Shown here one piece after another: positions 20,990 to 32,065 of a DNA stretch of 64,000 nucleotides. The stretch spans positions 1,137,501 through 1,201,500 of the forward strand of contig JAQFVV010000283.1 in the NCBI GenBank assembly GCA_028023455.1, read 5' to 3'. Position 1 is the first letter of the stretch; each line of letters starts with the position of its first letter. This DNA comes from Epiperipatus broadwayi (lineage: Eukaryota; Onychophora; Udeonychophora; Euonychophora; Peripatidae). A program made the translations under genes and the position numbers. The notes beneath the pieces were generated by a model. It ran no database searches. It was not told where the DNA came from and saw nothing but the letters and a program-made list of their open reading frames with translations.

Positions 20990-22820
20990 TTGCAGTTCAA
21001 ATTAGTTGTATTACAAAGCTACTTCGTCAAGAAAGTAGCAAGGAAAGTTTAATAATTAGTAAATTTATAGATTGCAGTGTGTGTATTTATACCTTTTATA
21101 TGTAATATACATGTATCTTAGCTGTACCAATGTAAGAAATTAAAGAAAAAATAGCTTACAGAGTTAGTACTACTATTAAATATTCAAATAAAAAAATGGT
21201 CTTTGTAAAATTACAATTAGTAAAATAATAATTTGTGTAATAAAAAGGCAAGAAGAAGACATTCGGTTAGTATTGCATGCAAATAAATTGTGTAATTCAG
21301 GGGAAGTTTACTGTATTTTGTGACTGTTCAGATTTGCCTGCTGGAATAAGTTTAACATAAATAATTTGCCTGTTACTTATAGTAAAATAAGTAGCAAATC
21401 TGAATATCATATTAAAAGTTATAAAACACTAAAACTAAAAAAAAAAATTAGAGAATGAATTAAAGAGTTCAGTCATAATTATTTTTTTTTGCTTTCTCAT
21501 CAGCCTAAATTAAAATTATTTGCAAAATCATTTATAAAATATCATATAATTAAAATATTTATGAAAAAAATGTTGTGTAAAAATATATATAAAACCTGGC
21601 CATTAAATTGGGATAAAGATGTTGTGTAAAAAACATTACAATAAATTAGATAAAGTAATACAGACTTATGCTGTGTTATAATCATCTCATGTGGACAAAA
21701 AATATAAATAGAGTTGAAAAAGAGTAGTAAATTATTGTTTTTTGAGTGTGGAATTGAAAAAAAAAAAGACGGTGCAGGTCAGTTCTGTGAAGTCAGACAA
21801 AAATACCAATAGAGAACTAGCTGTTAAAAGGAAAAATCACTAGTTAAAATATTTTCCCTTAGAATGAGATCAGATAGTTTTAATTTGTCTATTGTTTAAA
21901 GGTATTTTTGAATGCTACATTTAATAGAGCCAAAATGATATTAGATAATAGAAAACTATAGCTAATACAATCCCAAAACATACTTCTCAAAAAACTTGGA
22001 ATTACACTGTTGTTCCCAGAGACAAATCTTGAAGTGGCATAAAATGAAATGTGGCCTGTTTTATGGAAGGAAATAATGCCATAAGAAAATAAGTGAATTC
22101 TGTAATAAGATGTAACATATCTATTTTTGGTGGAATTTATCTACATTGTCTACCAGAATTTGATTGATAGTGAATATTCTTAAAGATGTGTGTATATAAG
22201 GCAAGCTTAAATTCTTTACAAAAAACATGGTTTAAAATATTTTTATTATATAATAAAAGCTTTCTTTATAGCCTTAATAATAATGTTTATGTGTATTCAG
22301 TTACAAATGTGTAAGCAATGATTTTGTATTTTATTCATTTATTATAATTTAATTATATTTAAATAGTAATAAATTAATATCCAAATATTATATATATATA
22401 TATATTGTAAGGTATATAATATATCGTTATATATATTGTAAGGTATATAATATGTCGTTACATTAATTTAAAAATAGAATAAAAACTTTTTTAAGTTCAT
22501 AAATAAAAAACTAAAAGCTAAAATTAAAAAGATTTGTTCAATGTATGTATATATATTCACACAGATGCAAAACTTTAAAAGTATTTTTTTTTTAAAAAAA
22601 AAAAAGTATTTGAACGTACTTTTTTTATAAAAAAAGATAAAAGATCTAAATATAAAATATTTTAGTAAAAAGTAACGTAAATAAAAATAGAAACAGGTAT
22701 TAATTAATTCCTGAAATCTCAAAATGAAAATGATTGTGTTATTAATTATCGGAAAGCAAACTAGCCCTTGGGGGTCTTATTTAATTAAAAAGGTGGATGA
22801 AAGATATACATAAAAATTAA
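20990..22820. other. AT-rich DNA, no feature recognised
   Basis: It includes a short tandem (TA)n block near 22390-22460, where a 33-base unit with TTGTAAGGTATATAATAT occurs twice. ORFs here are low-complexity. Confidence 0.5.
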
Positions 22821-23479
22821 AGATTGTTTCCCGCTCTGAAGCAGAATGTCCAATAGAAGCAGAAACCAATACTCATACTCTAATGAAAATGATTGATTGT
22901 TCAGTGAATCCGGACGATGTGTATAAAAAGAAAAATATTGAAATTAAGGACAGTTCCAGCTGCACTTGTCACTCTCTCTTTTATTTCAAAGGAAATGACT
23001 GTTGAATTATGAACGGTACTATTGCAGACCCTGAATCATCGGGGTTCTGCAATAAAATAATACCAGAATTGAACCAGCTAAGGCCACCTTCAGATAGACC
23101 GGTCTTCAAATAAAGTCTTTGTGGGAATTGACACCAGAAACTGGGACTTTTCTACTGTAAGATATGAACTGAAAAATTTGAAAAAAAAATAATTAAGAAC
23201 TTTCAAGATTAGACAAGCTAAACCTATTTTTTTTTTAAATGAATTTTAATCTGACTTTTCAAATCAATTATTAATGTTTAATTTTTATACATTTGAATTT
23301 GCTAATTTAATCATTTACATTTTTTTATTTATTAATTGACTAAATTATATAAATGTTAAATTTAAGTCGGACATGACTGGCTGCACAGATTTGTAAAGTT
23401 ATATTAATTAATTAAGGGAGGGGTAATCTTGGGTTATTTGTTTTGTAGTTAAATTGGATAATCGATGGGATATATTGGT

Positions 23480-23850
23480 GTAATTAGTAAATGTAGCATG
23501 AGATTCACTACATGCAGGATCCTATTACATGCCACACTTGGGCAAAATAAGTCCCATATCTCACTGACCATCGGAAGCAGATGGTATTCCCTGCTCCTTG
23601 GATCACCCCTTTTAGCCTATGGAATGGGATAGTAAGATGGAAAACACAGTCCCTTCCTATGGAGTTGTTTATTTTATATATTGTTCTTCTCGCCAGACAG
23701 ATGTAGTATTCCTGTACTGGATGAGAGTCAATGTTTTCTATAAGTATGCTGTTCAGATGTACATTCCTGACAGTTTGGCATTTGTGCTGTCGTATTCATG
23801 CTGCATTGAATACATCGATATATCAGATGGATTGATGTTGGTTTGACTGT
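23480..23850 (+). other. less AT-rich stretch with a 75-codon open frame, unrecognised
   Basis: Base composition is clearly more balanced than the flanks. A frame at 23619-23846 begins MEWDSKMENTV and includes WMRVNVFYKYAVQMY. I recognise no family, and the codon pattern does not prove coding. It could be an exon, an old element or a conserved noncoding block. No clear splice-site pair with an extended frame was seen. Confidence 0.3.
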
Positions 23851-24669
23851 GAACTTTTGGCCTAAGGTTAAATAAGGGATAGAATACTTTCTTTTAAAAT
23901 GCAATCTATGTAGTTTATTCATACTCGACACTCTTAAAATATTATTAAACAAATCTGTGCAGATTGTTCAAACTAAAAATTTAAATTTAAAAATTAATAA
24001 CCAACCTAAATAATAAATTTTATTCCTCAATTTTATTTTTATGTGCATTAATAAATGTCTGTGTGTTATTAGTGCTGGCAGGGATCTAGTTTTTTTTTTA
24101 ATCTTTATTTAAAATATTTATTTTAAATAAGAATTTATATTTTATAAATCTCTGCATCTCACTGAGCTAGTGGCATGGGCTGATGCTCATAATGAAATAT
24201 GTAAAAATTAGATCTTAACAGTGCATATCTGCCTACTCTATAAATTTTCTAGATTCGAGTAGCCTAGTGGTGCCCTGTAGTGCAGATACGGTAAGACTTT
24301 AAATGATCACCAAACCCCTGACCGTTATAATATATATATATATAAAACCAAAGATGGTATCTATAAGTTGACATGAAGCTTTCACTAACTACAATTTTAG
24401 TGGTGTAGTTAGTTTTTGCAATATGATATAGCAAAATACTTCTATTCTTTCAAAAACATAAGCATAAATAAAAATAATAAATCATTTAACTCCCCAATTC
24501 ACACAAAATATGTGTAGATAAAATGCTGTTTTCCTTTGTAGAGTATTTATTACCTGCTTGAGTAATCCTGAATAACCAGATGTGTTTAAATTACCATTGA
24601 TAGATCAGTTTTTAACATGAAATTATTAAAAATAGTTACTGAATTAAATTCATATCTATATATCTCTTC

Positions 24670-24830
24670 CAACAGGTTGACTTGGGTTCAAACTCCTAAA
24701 CACTTTGAGTTTTGTTAGGTGTACAATTGGTTTTCTTTCAAGGTTTGAATCTCATGTCTCATTTATAATGTAAAAGCTGGAAACCAGTCCAAGATGGAAA
24801 TTAAATTTACCTGGTGATCAATGATTATGG
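24670..24830 (+). repeat. decayed hammerhead-bearing repeat
   Basis: It contains GGTTGACTTGGGTTCAAACTCC at its start (B-box-like). At about 24750-24805 are TGTCTCATTTATAATG, AAAAGCTGGAAACCAGTC and a CCAAGATGG end. It corresponds to the stem I / core / stem II / GAAA / stem III order of the units at 15 and 56.8 kb, but CTGATGA is lost. Confidence 0.5.
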
Positions 24831-25069
24831 AAATTTATGGTAGATCCTACTAAAGTGTAGAAGTGTTTTTATGTTATAAATAAAAAAATAATGAGCAATG
24901 GCTTTTCATAGGTATTGTTTATTATAAATTGAACCTTTAGTCAGAGCCCTCTTTTTTATTGAAAATTATTAATTTACAGTTAATACATTTCATGCTATAT
25001 CCATGGTCAGTATCCATAAGCATGCCAAGATTCAAATAGCATAAAAAATATTTTGATTGGATGTCTTTA

Positions 25070-25180
25070 TTGCTCAGGAGTTTATAAGAAATTGAAGCAG
25101 AGGAAGAATCAAAACTGGAATTAATCCTATGACCGTATGCGCTAGAGCTTGATACTCTACCATTTCGTGAAATCTTAACA
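25070..25180 (-). repeat. tRNA-derived SINE head, diverged
   Basis: The minus strand reads AAATGGTAGAGTATCAAGCTC (A-box-like). About 40 bases later is AGTTTTGATTCTTCC (B-box-like), with order and spacing like a tRNA. The overlapping minus-strand 84-codon frame is probably fortuitous. Confidence 0.4.
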
Positions 25181-25479
25181 ATATTTTGCATTATATGGGA
25201 TCTACATAAACAATTGTTATATTATCTGTCTGTTTGTTAATATTGCATCAATAAATGTAAAATCATCATCATCCATTGATAGATCAGGTAAGAAAAGATT
25301 ACCACTGTTGATATTTTTATATTAGAATTCATACTTGTAATATATAATAAAGACATAATTATATATACACATATAGAGATAAGAATATGTCAGAATAAGA
25401 TTTAAATTATTCTTATTAAACAGATCTACTTTCGCACACCCATACAAAATTATGGATGGCAAATACAAGCCATTCATTG

Positions 25480-25680
25480 ATATACATTATAATACGTGTA
25501 AAAGGAGAGTGTAAAAGACCCAGAAAGAGACCATATGTGAGATGAATGGATAAAATAAGAAAGTGTGCAGGGGTGATGTGGAGAAGAGAAGCTAAAGATC
25601 AGAGAAGATGGATTGAACTTGGAAAGACATTCATCCTGCAGTGGATTGACAATGGTTGATGATGATGATGATATTTAAAA
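25480..25680 (+). pseudogene. RTE-like LINE 3' end with GAT-repeat tail
   Basis: The frame reads GRPRKRPY-like from AGACCCAGAAAGAGACC, then RWMDKIRKCAGVMWRREAKDQ, and RRWIELGKTFILQWIDNG ending at a stop, then (GAT)n. This is the C-terminal RW.D..R...G..W...A.DR..W..L..... block of RTE-like elements, open without stops here. The trinucleotide tail is typical of RTE-type 3' ends. Related ends are at 42.4 and 48.2 kb. Confidence 0.8.
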
Positions 25681-26700
25681 GGAAGTACATATCATGAATT
25701 ATCTTAAATTTGCTACTACAGTTTATATGCATAAGCAAAACATTCGAGCGCACACACACACTTTCATTTTGTTTTATCGAAATTGACATATTATAATTCT
25801 AAATATTCTGCTTGCCTTTCTTTGCCTAATCTATTTATTTTTATTATTTTTTTTATTTGACATCTTTTAAAATGTTATTTATGTCACTCATATTTTTTGT
25901 TTTGGACATTTATAAAGGATAAATAAATATCAATTCTAGATAAATTAAGACAATTTATTTTATATACGTGATAAATCTAATAATTCTTATTTTATTAATT
26001 TCAACAGTTAACTTTGACAAATATGATGTGAGAAACAAAAAATTTTGATAGTTTCTATAATAAATATAACAAATTTATTCTAAGTAACTGTGACATAAAT
26101 ATATTTATTAATGCATTCTCTCTAATCACTTTTAAAAGAGCGATGACATCTGATTAAATATTTAACTAACTATTAATTAAAATTTAATTATAATATTATT
26201 AAATAACAAAAAAAATAAAATTATAAAATATTTTCACCAATGTGATAATTATAAGAGGTATTTGCTATAACTTGTATTAAAATTCGAATTGAAAAAGCGC
26301 TCACATTTATTCCCCTCCCCTCTTTCATCTGGCATTTTCTGACTTTGAGTGACACGGAATAGGAGAAAATTAAAATTTTTAATAATTTTTGCATATTTTT
26401 ATGCAAAAAAAAAACCTACAATGTTTTAAAGCTTTTTTATGTCATATCTATTAATTCGATATATTCTTGCTCGGTGGATGTTTATAAAGTTGAGAGACTT
26501 TGAAGACATTTTTCCATGACATATATTTTATTTTCGCTATGATGATACAATTAATAACATGAATTCTTAAATGATTAACAGAGTTTGGGCTCATAAAATT
26601 TTAGAAATTAAAAATAATAACTAATTGCAGGTTATTTCAGTCTCAAATAAAGCCGCTTTTTTATGTGCAGAAATAAGTTCTCTAACACTCTTTTGAATTG

Positions 26701-26810
26701 ACCCATATCACGTGGCTTATTGCACCTGCCTTGCAAGCAAGTAGTTGATTGCAGACGGGTGTGGGTTCGCATCCTGGCCGATGCTATGACATATGAAAAA
26801 AAAAATACAA
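26701..26810 (+). repeat. tRNA-Ala-like SINE
   Basis: The tRNA-like head has an A-box region CACGTGGCTTATTGCACC and anticodon loop CTTGCAAG (TGC, Ala). The B box GGTTCGCATCC is at 26764-26774. It is followed by GATGCTATGACATATG and a poly-A tail. The tail matches the SINEs at 5.9 and 55.4 kb. Confidence 0.75.
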
Positions 26811-27048
26811 TTACCATATTTTATTCAACAATTATATTCCTTGCAAACAAAGTATTACTTTAGTAGTTACACAAAAATAAAAATAAAACAAAAACAAACT
26901 TCTGTAAATTTTGCTCTATAAACTTTACCTCATTGATTTAATGTCAAATAAAATCTTTACACTCTTTTATTTTATAGATATAATAAACACCTCCATACTT
27001 CCCCAATCTTTTTAAATTCACTTAAATAAGATACAATAAAAGACAAAT

Positions 27049-27100
27049 GACCCCCAAGATGCATTTTGTGCTGACCAGCACTCATCAGTTGGCCCAGGTC
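27049..27100 (-). ncRNA. family-1 hammerhead, G12-to-A mutant
   Basis: Read on the minus strand: stem I GACC...CCAA with TTGG.GGTC, CTGATGA intact, six-pair stem II GTGCTG/CAGCAC. Then AAAA replaces GAAA, and ATGCATC^TTGG follows. The lost G12 should make it inactive. All helices are otherwise perfect. Confidence 0.8.
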
Positions 27101-27434
27101 ACTATCTCTCATATATATCTTTATTATATGAAAAGTATTTATATAGAGTAAATTATTACATTTTCATTTACCATTGTCAAACTTTCTCCACTCACAACTT
27201 TGACGCCATCTATTTCAGATAAATACAATAATGATTATTACTAATCATTTTCGAAACGAGAGATTATCTCTAGCACAGTTAAAGATTAACATATATGATT
27301 TTTTTTATTTTACACACACGGAGTTATTAATCTTTCTCGTTCCCATGTGTAATATCTTATAGATATAATAAACACAACCATACTTCCCCATTCTTTTTAA
27401 ATTCACTTAAATAAAGATACAATAAAAGACAAAT

Positions 27435-27487
27435 GACTCCCATGATGCATTTCGTGCTGAACCAGCACTCATCAGTTGGCCCAGGTC
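27435..27487 (-). ncRNA. type I hammerhead ribozyme, family 1, intact core
   Basis: Minus strand: outer stem I GAC..GTC, inner CCA with TGG. CTGATGA (plus-strand 27469-27475) is intact. Stem II GTGCTG-GTT-CAGCAC has six Watson-Crick pairs with a G-C closing pair. GAAA is intact. Stem III is the self-complementary ATGCAT, and cleavage falls after ATC (between 27444 and 27443). The only flaw is an A-A mismatch at pair 1.1-2.1, where the other copies have T. Confidence 0.85.
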
Positions 27488-28849
27488 ATTTGTTTTCCTT
27501 TTTTTGTTGTCAACTTTTGGATTTTTAAATAATAATTTATTTGAAATAAATATTCTTTCATTTTGATTAAATATGAATTTAAATAGAATGTAAATTCAAA
27601 TCGTATAATCATAATTATAAATATATGCACACATATATAATTTTTGTATATTTAATACCATATGTGGGACTTAATTTAATAAATGGGTTTACAAAAAGCA
27701 TTTGCTATTATAATATGAATTTATAGAGATTTTTTTAAATATTATTAAAATCATCAATAGCATTGTACAATGCTAAAGGAAGGTGGTAAGCAGGGTGCCT
27801 ATACAAGAGGAACATGGAAACTATATAGAATTAAGAATATGTTTATTTTTCTTCTGTTACAAATATTAATTATTATGACTTGATTCATTATTTCTACAAA
27901 ATAAGGAAATATAAACATATTAAAATAAATAATCACTTCTTGAAATATGATTTGTCAATTATGATTTTCCATGGTTTGCTTTTCTCTTATGATATTCTAA
28001 GTCATGATGTCTTATCTCAGTTTACATGATCCATATTTCAAATCATGTTGCTATGTGATGCAAAAATAGAACAGTTCATTTTACTATTATTATCCATGTC
28101 ATATATATATATTGTGATAGTTATTTGGTATTTGCAAAATCATAATAATAAACATAACTTCAAAATTTACCATATCAAACAAAATTTTTAAAAAAAATCC
28201 AAGATGTCTGTCCATATTTTTATAGCATTTGAAATTCTTGTAGCAATTTTGGTTTAGTTTTAAAAACACACACCCACATAAAAAAGAACAATACATTAAT
28301 AAAATGCATAATATTATATATAGGTGGATAAATTAGTTAAAATAGAATCAATTAAAGCAAGATTTATATCAGTGTACACATAACGATAAAGTAAGCAGTG
28401 ACAAACTTTTTATGTAATAATTAAATGTGTCGATATGTGTATAAATGTTTATGTTTCTCTGGTATATTTAAATATAAAGCAATACTATTTTAAAAAATTT
28501 AGTTAGTTATTTTAAATCTGAAATATAGCTTTAAAATTAATTGAATTATTCTATAAACAATTAAATAAGAAATGACTAAAACTTAGAAAATCAGTAATTA
28601 TCTTCTTCACATTTTTAAAAATGAAAAAAAAAAGTGAATTATTTAAAATTTACCACATTAATGGATTGATTCAGAAGATAAAATTTCAGCATCATTTATT
28701 GTTCTACCAAGAATTATTCTTCTCCATTCTCTGTAATTTTAGAATTAAAGCACCTAAAATTTTCAATCATTTAAAAAAAAACATTTTAAAAGATTTTACT
28801 GAGATAAATATAATTAAAACTCTTAAAGACTTTTCCATATGTCATAGCA

Positions 28850-28960
28850 TCAGCTGGCAGGTGAACCTGCAACAATTGTCTGCAACAAACTGCTTGCTTG
28901 CAAAGTGGCTGCACTGACCTCTCAGATAATAATGCTTGACAACTCTTAAAGACTTTAAAT
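28850..28960 (+). repeat. short dispersed repeat, unclassified
   Basis: ACCTCTCAG..AA.AA.GCTTGACAA at about 28916-28945 recurs at 45205-45232. The stretch is less AT-rich than its flanks. No family assigned. Confidence 0.4.
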
Positions 28961-29129
28961 GAATTTAGATTATAAAGAATATTTATTTTTACTTATTATA
29001 TACAGACTATATAGTAAAGTTGCTTTAAAGTTCTTACAAGAGAAAAGCTGGAATAAAGGAAAAGAGGTTCTACAGGTAATATAATTCAAATTATGTATAT
29101 TATTATTATTTCAATACTGATAACTTGGT

Positions 29130-29590
29130 ATAAAGTAATTTTTTCAACTATAAATAAACTTGATGAAACTTATTTTAAAAGAATGTTTCAATCTACAAAT
29201 TCATTTTGTGATAATAATAAAGACCTAAATGGAGAGAAATTGTATGAAGAACGATGTTTCAAATCTTATTTTCAAGTGAATTATCTCAACTCAAAAATCC
29301 ACTGGATATTCTAAGTTTTATTCATGAAAATGGTTTGACCATTTCATTCCTAAATTTGAGCATATCATTAAGAATATTATTATTAATTCTTCCTATAAGT
29401 ATAACTGGTGGAGAGAGATCATTTTCAAAGTTAAAAATCATAAAAAATTGACCAGGACACAAGATCAGTTGGTAAATTTGTCAATGATAGCTACAGAGAA
29501 TGATGTATGCAATACTATAAACACTGATGAAATTATATCTGAATTTAATTTATGTAAAAGCTCAGAAAGTAAGTTTATGATTATGTAATA
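29130..29590 (+). pseudogene. hAT transposase (ZMYM1-like) C-terminus
   Basis: Frame one reads INKLDETYFKRMFQS and KDLNGEKLYEE. A second frame (29254-29451) reads ELSQLKNPLDILSFI, then LSISLRILLLILPISITGGE and RSFSKLKIIKN. A third frame from 29449 reads LTRTQDQLVNLSMIA, ENDVCN and DEIISEF before a stop at 29586. This is the hAT dimerisation domain (…LRI.LT.P...A.GERSFSKLK.IK..LRS.M...RL..L..I…). It occurs in ZMYM1-like and domesticated hAT proteins. Two frameshifts show it is dead. No hAT terminal repeats were seen. Confidence 0.88.
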
Positions 29591-29689
29591 ATTAGGGGAA
29601 TTTAAACACAGACTTTCAAACTTCTTTTAGCTATCCACTACATCTTATATAACCAATATACATGACAACATATATGTGAAAGTGTAAAT

Positions 29690-29744
29690 GATCTCCAATA
29701 TACATGTTTCATGCTAAACTAGAATTCATTAATTGGTGCAGATC
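29690..29744 (-). ncRNA. degenerate family-1 hammerhead (TTAATGA core)
   Basis: Minus strand: stem I GATC..CCAA with TTGG.GATC pairs fully. The core is TTAATGA, stem II ATTCTA..TAGCAT is weak, GAAA is intact, and stem III/cleavage is ACATGTATA^TTGG. Two core changes make it inactive. Confidence 0.6.
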
Positions 29745-30218
29745 ACCATCACCACACATAGATACAATTAGTGCTCAGTTTATATTAAGACAGTAAGTCT
29801 TCAAGCTTTAATGGACAGGCTTTAATCTTCTCCACTCTCCAACTCCTGTATTGGTTATATAAGATGGAGTGGATAGCTGAAGGAAGCTTGGAAGTCTGTG
29901 TTCATATCCCTTCTAATTTCCTCTATAGTTCAATATATATAATATACTTGCATTTAAAATATTACAGAATCAGCCTGAGTTCTGACCTTCTGGGTACTTA
30001 AATGAACATATTAAGATCCTATATATGAGGAGTCAGAGTGACTTAAAGTCAACATGGGTATGACAACAATATTGGCATCTACAAGGGTTTTGAGCATTCC
30101 CATCATACGAAGCTGAAGAATTGGAGGTTGGAAAAGATTGAAGCTATCTATTAAAGTTTGAAGATTTGCTATATTAATATAAACTGAGCACCGATTGTAT
30201 ATATGTATGGGAGACGGT

Positions 30219-30275
30219 GATCTGTACCAACTTATGAGTGCTGGTTTATATATATGGTCATGTGTATTGATTATA
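30219..30275 (+). ncRNA. degenerate family-1 hammerhead (CTTATGA core)
   Basis: Stem I GATC..CCAA is present, but the core has G5 changed to T, stem II is lost and GAAA is altered to GGTC. Recognisable only by alignment to the copy at 37.6 kb. Confidence 0.45.
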
Positions 30276-31139
30276 TGAAATGAAGTGGATAGCTGAATGG
30301 AACTTGAAAGTCTTAGTCCAAATCCCTTTAATTACATCTAAAGTTTAGTATGTATATATCTGTATTTAAATTATGTAATAGTTGTTGTTTTTTTCGTTGT
30401 TATTTTTAATAAAACATTAAAACCTTTTTTTGACGTGGAAGGGGGGTGCCAATTATTGTTTTGCATAAGGGCGCTGATGACCCTTCCATTAGTTATGGCA
30501 TTGCGTGTGTTATTAAAATAATTATTAGGCAAAATTTGATTCAAATCCTTATAATATTTTATGGTCTTCTTACTGTCATATTTACTGTATTATGGCTATC
30601 CTTATAAAATCATTACCCACATAATTTATTCGAATATACCATAATCTAATGTTCGTATCTAATTATGATTATTTTTTTCTCTTACTTTTTTCTCCTCCAT
30701 TCCTTTCCGCACACACACTGCCTTTCTTCCCTTCTTTTTCTGCACAAGGACATTGTCTTAAAGTGTCATGTGCACATACTTTAAAAAATCATTTCTATAT
30801 ATGTAATGCAATCTTGAAATATGTGCCTGAAGGTTTTTTATTTAATACATAATTCAATATTTTTATATCACTTAAGCAATTTCATTTCAGCTTGAAATGA
30901 TTAAATCAAAAAATCGCAGTAATTTGATCAAAATAGCTAGCTGTCAGAAGTTTTACAAAGTATTTATTTTTAATATTCTCAATGAAGTACAATGTATTTA
31001 AATTACAGAGAGATTTAATTATGAGTAGTATTTTTATTATGATCTGAATTTTATTTCAAGAATATTAACCCTTTGACCTGAATTTACAAAGTAATTATGT
31101 TCTGCTGACAGTTCTAGAATACTAAATTTTCAAAAAAAA

Positions 31140-31215
31140 AGTTTGATAAGAATAATAGTTGTAATTAGAGGGATTTGAATCCTGATTTTCGAATTCCCTT
31201 GTCATTCACTTCATC
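31140..31215 (-). repeat. end module of the palindromic hammerhead elements, solo
   Basis: The minus strand reads GATGAAGTGAATGACAAGGGAA, then AGGATTCAAATCCCTCTAATTA. This is the same module as the ends at 29.6, 30.3 and 37.7 kb. GATTCAAATCCC resembles a Pol III B box. Confidence 0.5.
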
Positions 31216-31264
31216 TTATACTAGATTAAAAGTATATATGATATAAAGTATATATGAGATAAAA

Positions 31265-31465
31265 GGTGGCTGCTGGAGGGTTGCATTAGATCCTAAGATC
31301 TAGGTGCAGTGCTCTCAGATCCAAGGCTCCTCACTGATGAAGGCCACAAGCCAGAAACTAGTCTGGCGATATTGGATGAGTAGGCACTAGATAGAGGTTT
31401 TATGCACAAGCCTTCTGGCATCCATTGATTACTCTAGCTTGCTATGTGGTGCAATATGTATAGTG
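31265..31465 (+). mobile_element. family-2 hammerhead repeat copy
   Basis: It contains GGCTGCTGGAGGGTTGCATTAGATC, GCAGTGCTCTCAGATCC, the ribozyme at 31320-31376, then GAGTAGGCACTAGAT, TTTTATGCACAAGCC and TTCTGGCATCCATTGATTACTC. The same blocks occur in the same order, in whole or part, at 39.0 (minus), 39.43, 52.3 and 57.1 kb. Confidence 0.8.
31320..31376 (+). ncRNA. type I hammerhead ribozyme, family 2, near-intact
   Basis: Outer stem I TCCAA pairs with TTGGA. Inner CCTCA pairs with TGGCG with one C-C mismatch. CTGATGA is at 31334-31340. Stem II is GGC-CACAA-GCC with an A-A closing mismatch. GAAA is intact, stem III ACTAGT is self-complementary, and cleavage falls after GTC. Core bases are all conserved; two helix flaws lower the likelihood of activity. 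Confidence 0.78.
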
Positions 31466-31726
31466 AGTTTTGCCTGTTTATATATGATATACTTGTATTT
31501 AAATATTAAGAATAATACTTGTACAAAAAATAAACAAAATAGATATATACAAAATTACTGTTAAGAAACAATATCTTTTAATAATAAAAATTATGAGGGC
31601 AATCACTGAAATGTGTATCTACATTGATTCATGTCAAATTTGTGGGTGGGATGAGTTTGAATCGATGAAACAATTTACTATTGATAAAATATTGGATGTA
31701 TAATAAATATATGTGTGAGAAATTGT

Positions 31727-31777
31727 GACATGGACAACTGATGAGTGCTGACTCACAATGAAATGCACCTTGCAGTC
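31727..31777 (+). ncRNA. degenerate family-1 hammerhead
   Basis: CTGATGA and GAAA are intact and stem I GAC..CAA pairs with TTG..GTC. Stem II (GTGCTG..CACAAT) and stem III (ATGCAC) have lost complementarity. Confidence 0.6.
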
Positions 31778-32065
31778 AATTATCTTTTTGGGTGCCTTTA
31801 TTCATGTTTCAAAAATATTAATGATTATTAAGTGTATCTATAAAAGATGTTACATGTGGAATTAGAGAAATGAAAGCAAATTATTTTGTGTACATGGTAT
31901 AATTAAAAAAACATTAATCTTTAACTAGTTTATAGTTAAAACCTGGGCTAGAGATAATTTTTAGTTTTATAAATGATTGGTGATGATCATTAGTATATTT
32001 ATCTAGAGCAGATCATGTGGGTGGAATAAGTTTGACACCTGATGAAGATATATGTGAGAAATTGT

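Larger units (their letters stand above)
26971..27488 (-). mobile_element. retrozyme-like direct repeat pair with two hammerheads
   Basis: Two direct repeats of about 131 bp (26971-27101 and 27357-27488) flank about 255 bp. Both begin TTATAGATATAATAAACAC, share CTTCCCCA.TCTTTTTAAATTCACTTAAATA, and each ends in a hammerhead on the minus strand. The two predicted cleavage sites are 386 nt apart, so a transcript through both would release a 386-nt unit. This is the organisation described for retrozymes and for PLE terminal repeats. No ORF lies between the repeats. Confidence 0.8.
29591..30334. mobile_element. palindromic element with inverted family-1 hammerheads
   Basis: The left end (AATTAGGGGAATTTAAACAC, CTTTCAA.CTT) is inverted at the right end (…AAAGTC…CCAAATCCCTTTAATTA). 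Next come inverted hammerhead relics. Then TTTATATTAAGA is inverted as TCTTAATATAAA-like TATTAATATAAACTGAGCAC, and AATCTTCTCCACTCTCCAACTC against GAATTGGAGGTTGGAAAAGATT. A further copy of the end module in plus orientation lies at 29865-29945, near the centre. Non-coding. Confidence 0.7.

Noticed and set aside
26701-26783. Functional tRNA-Ala gene
   Set aside because: The acceptor stem does not pair and the SINE tail with poly-A follows directly.
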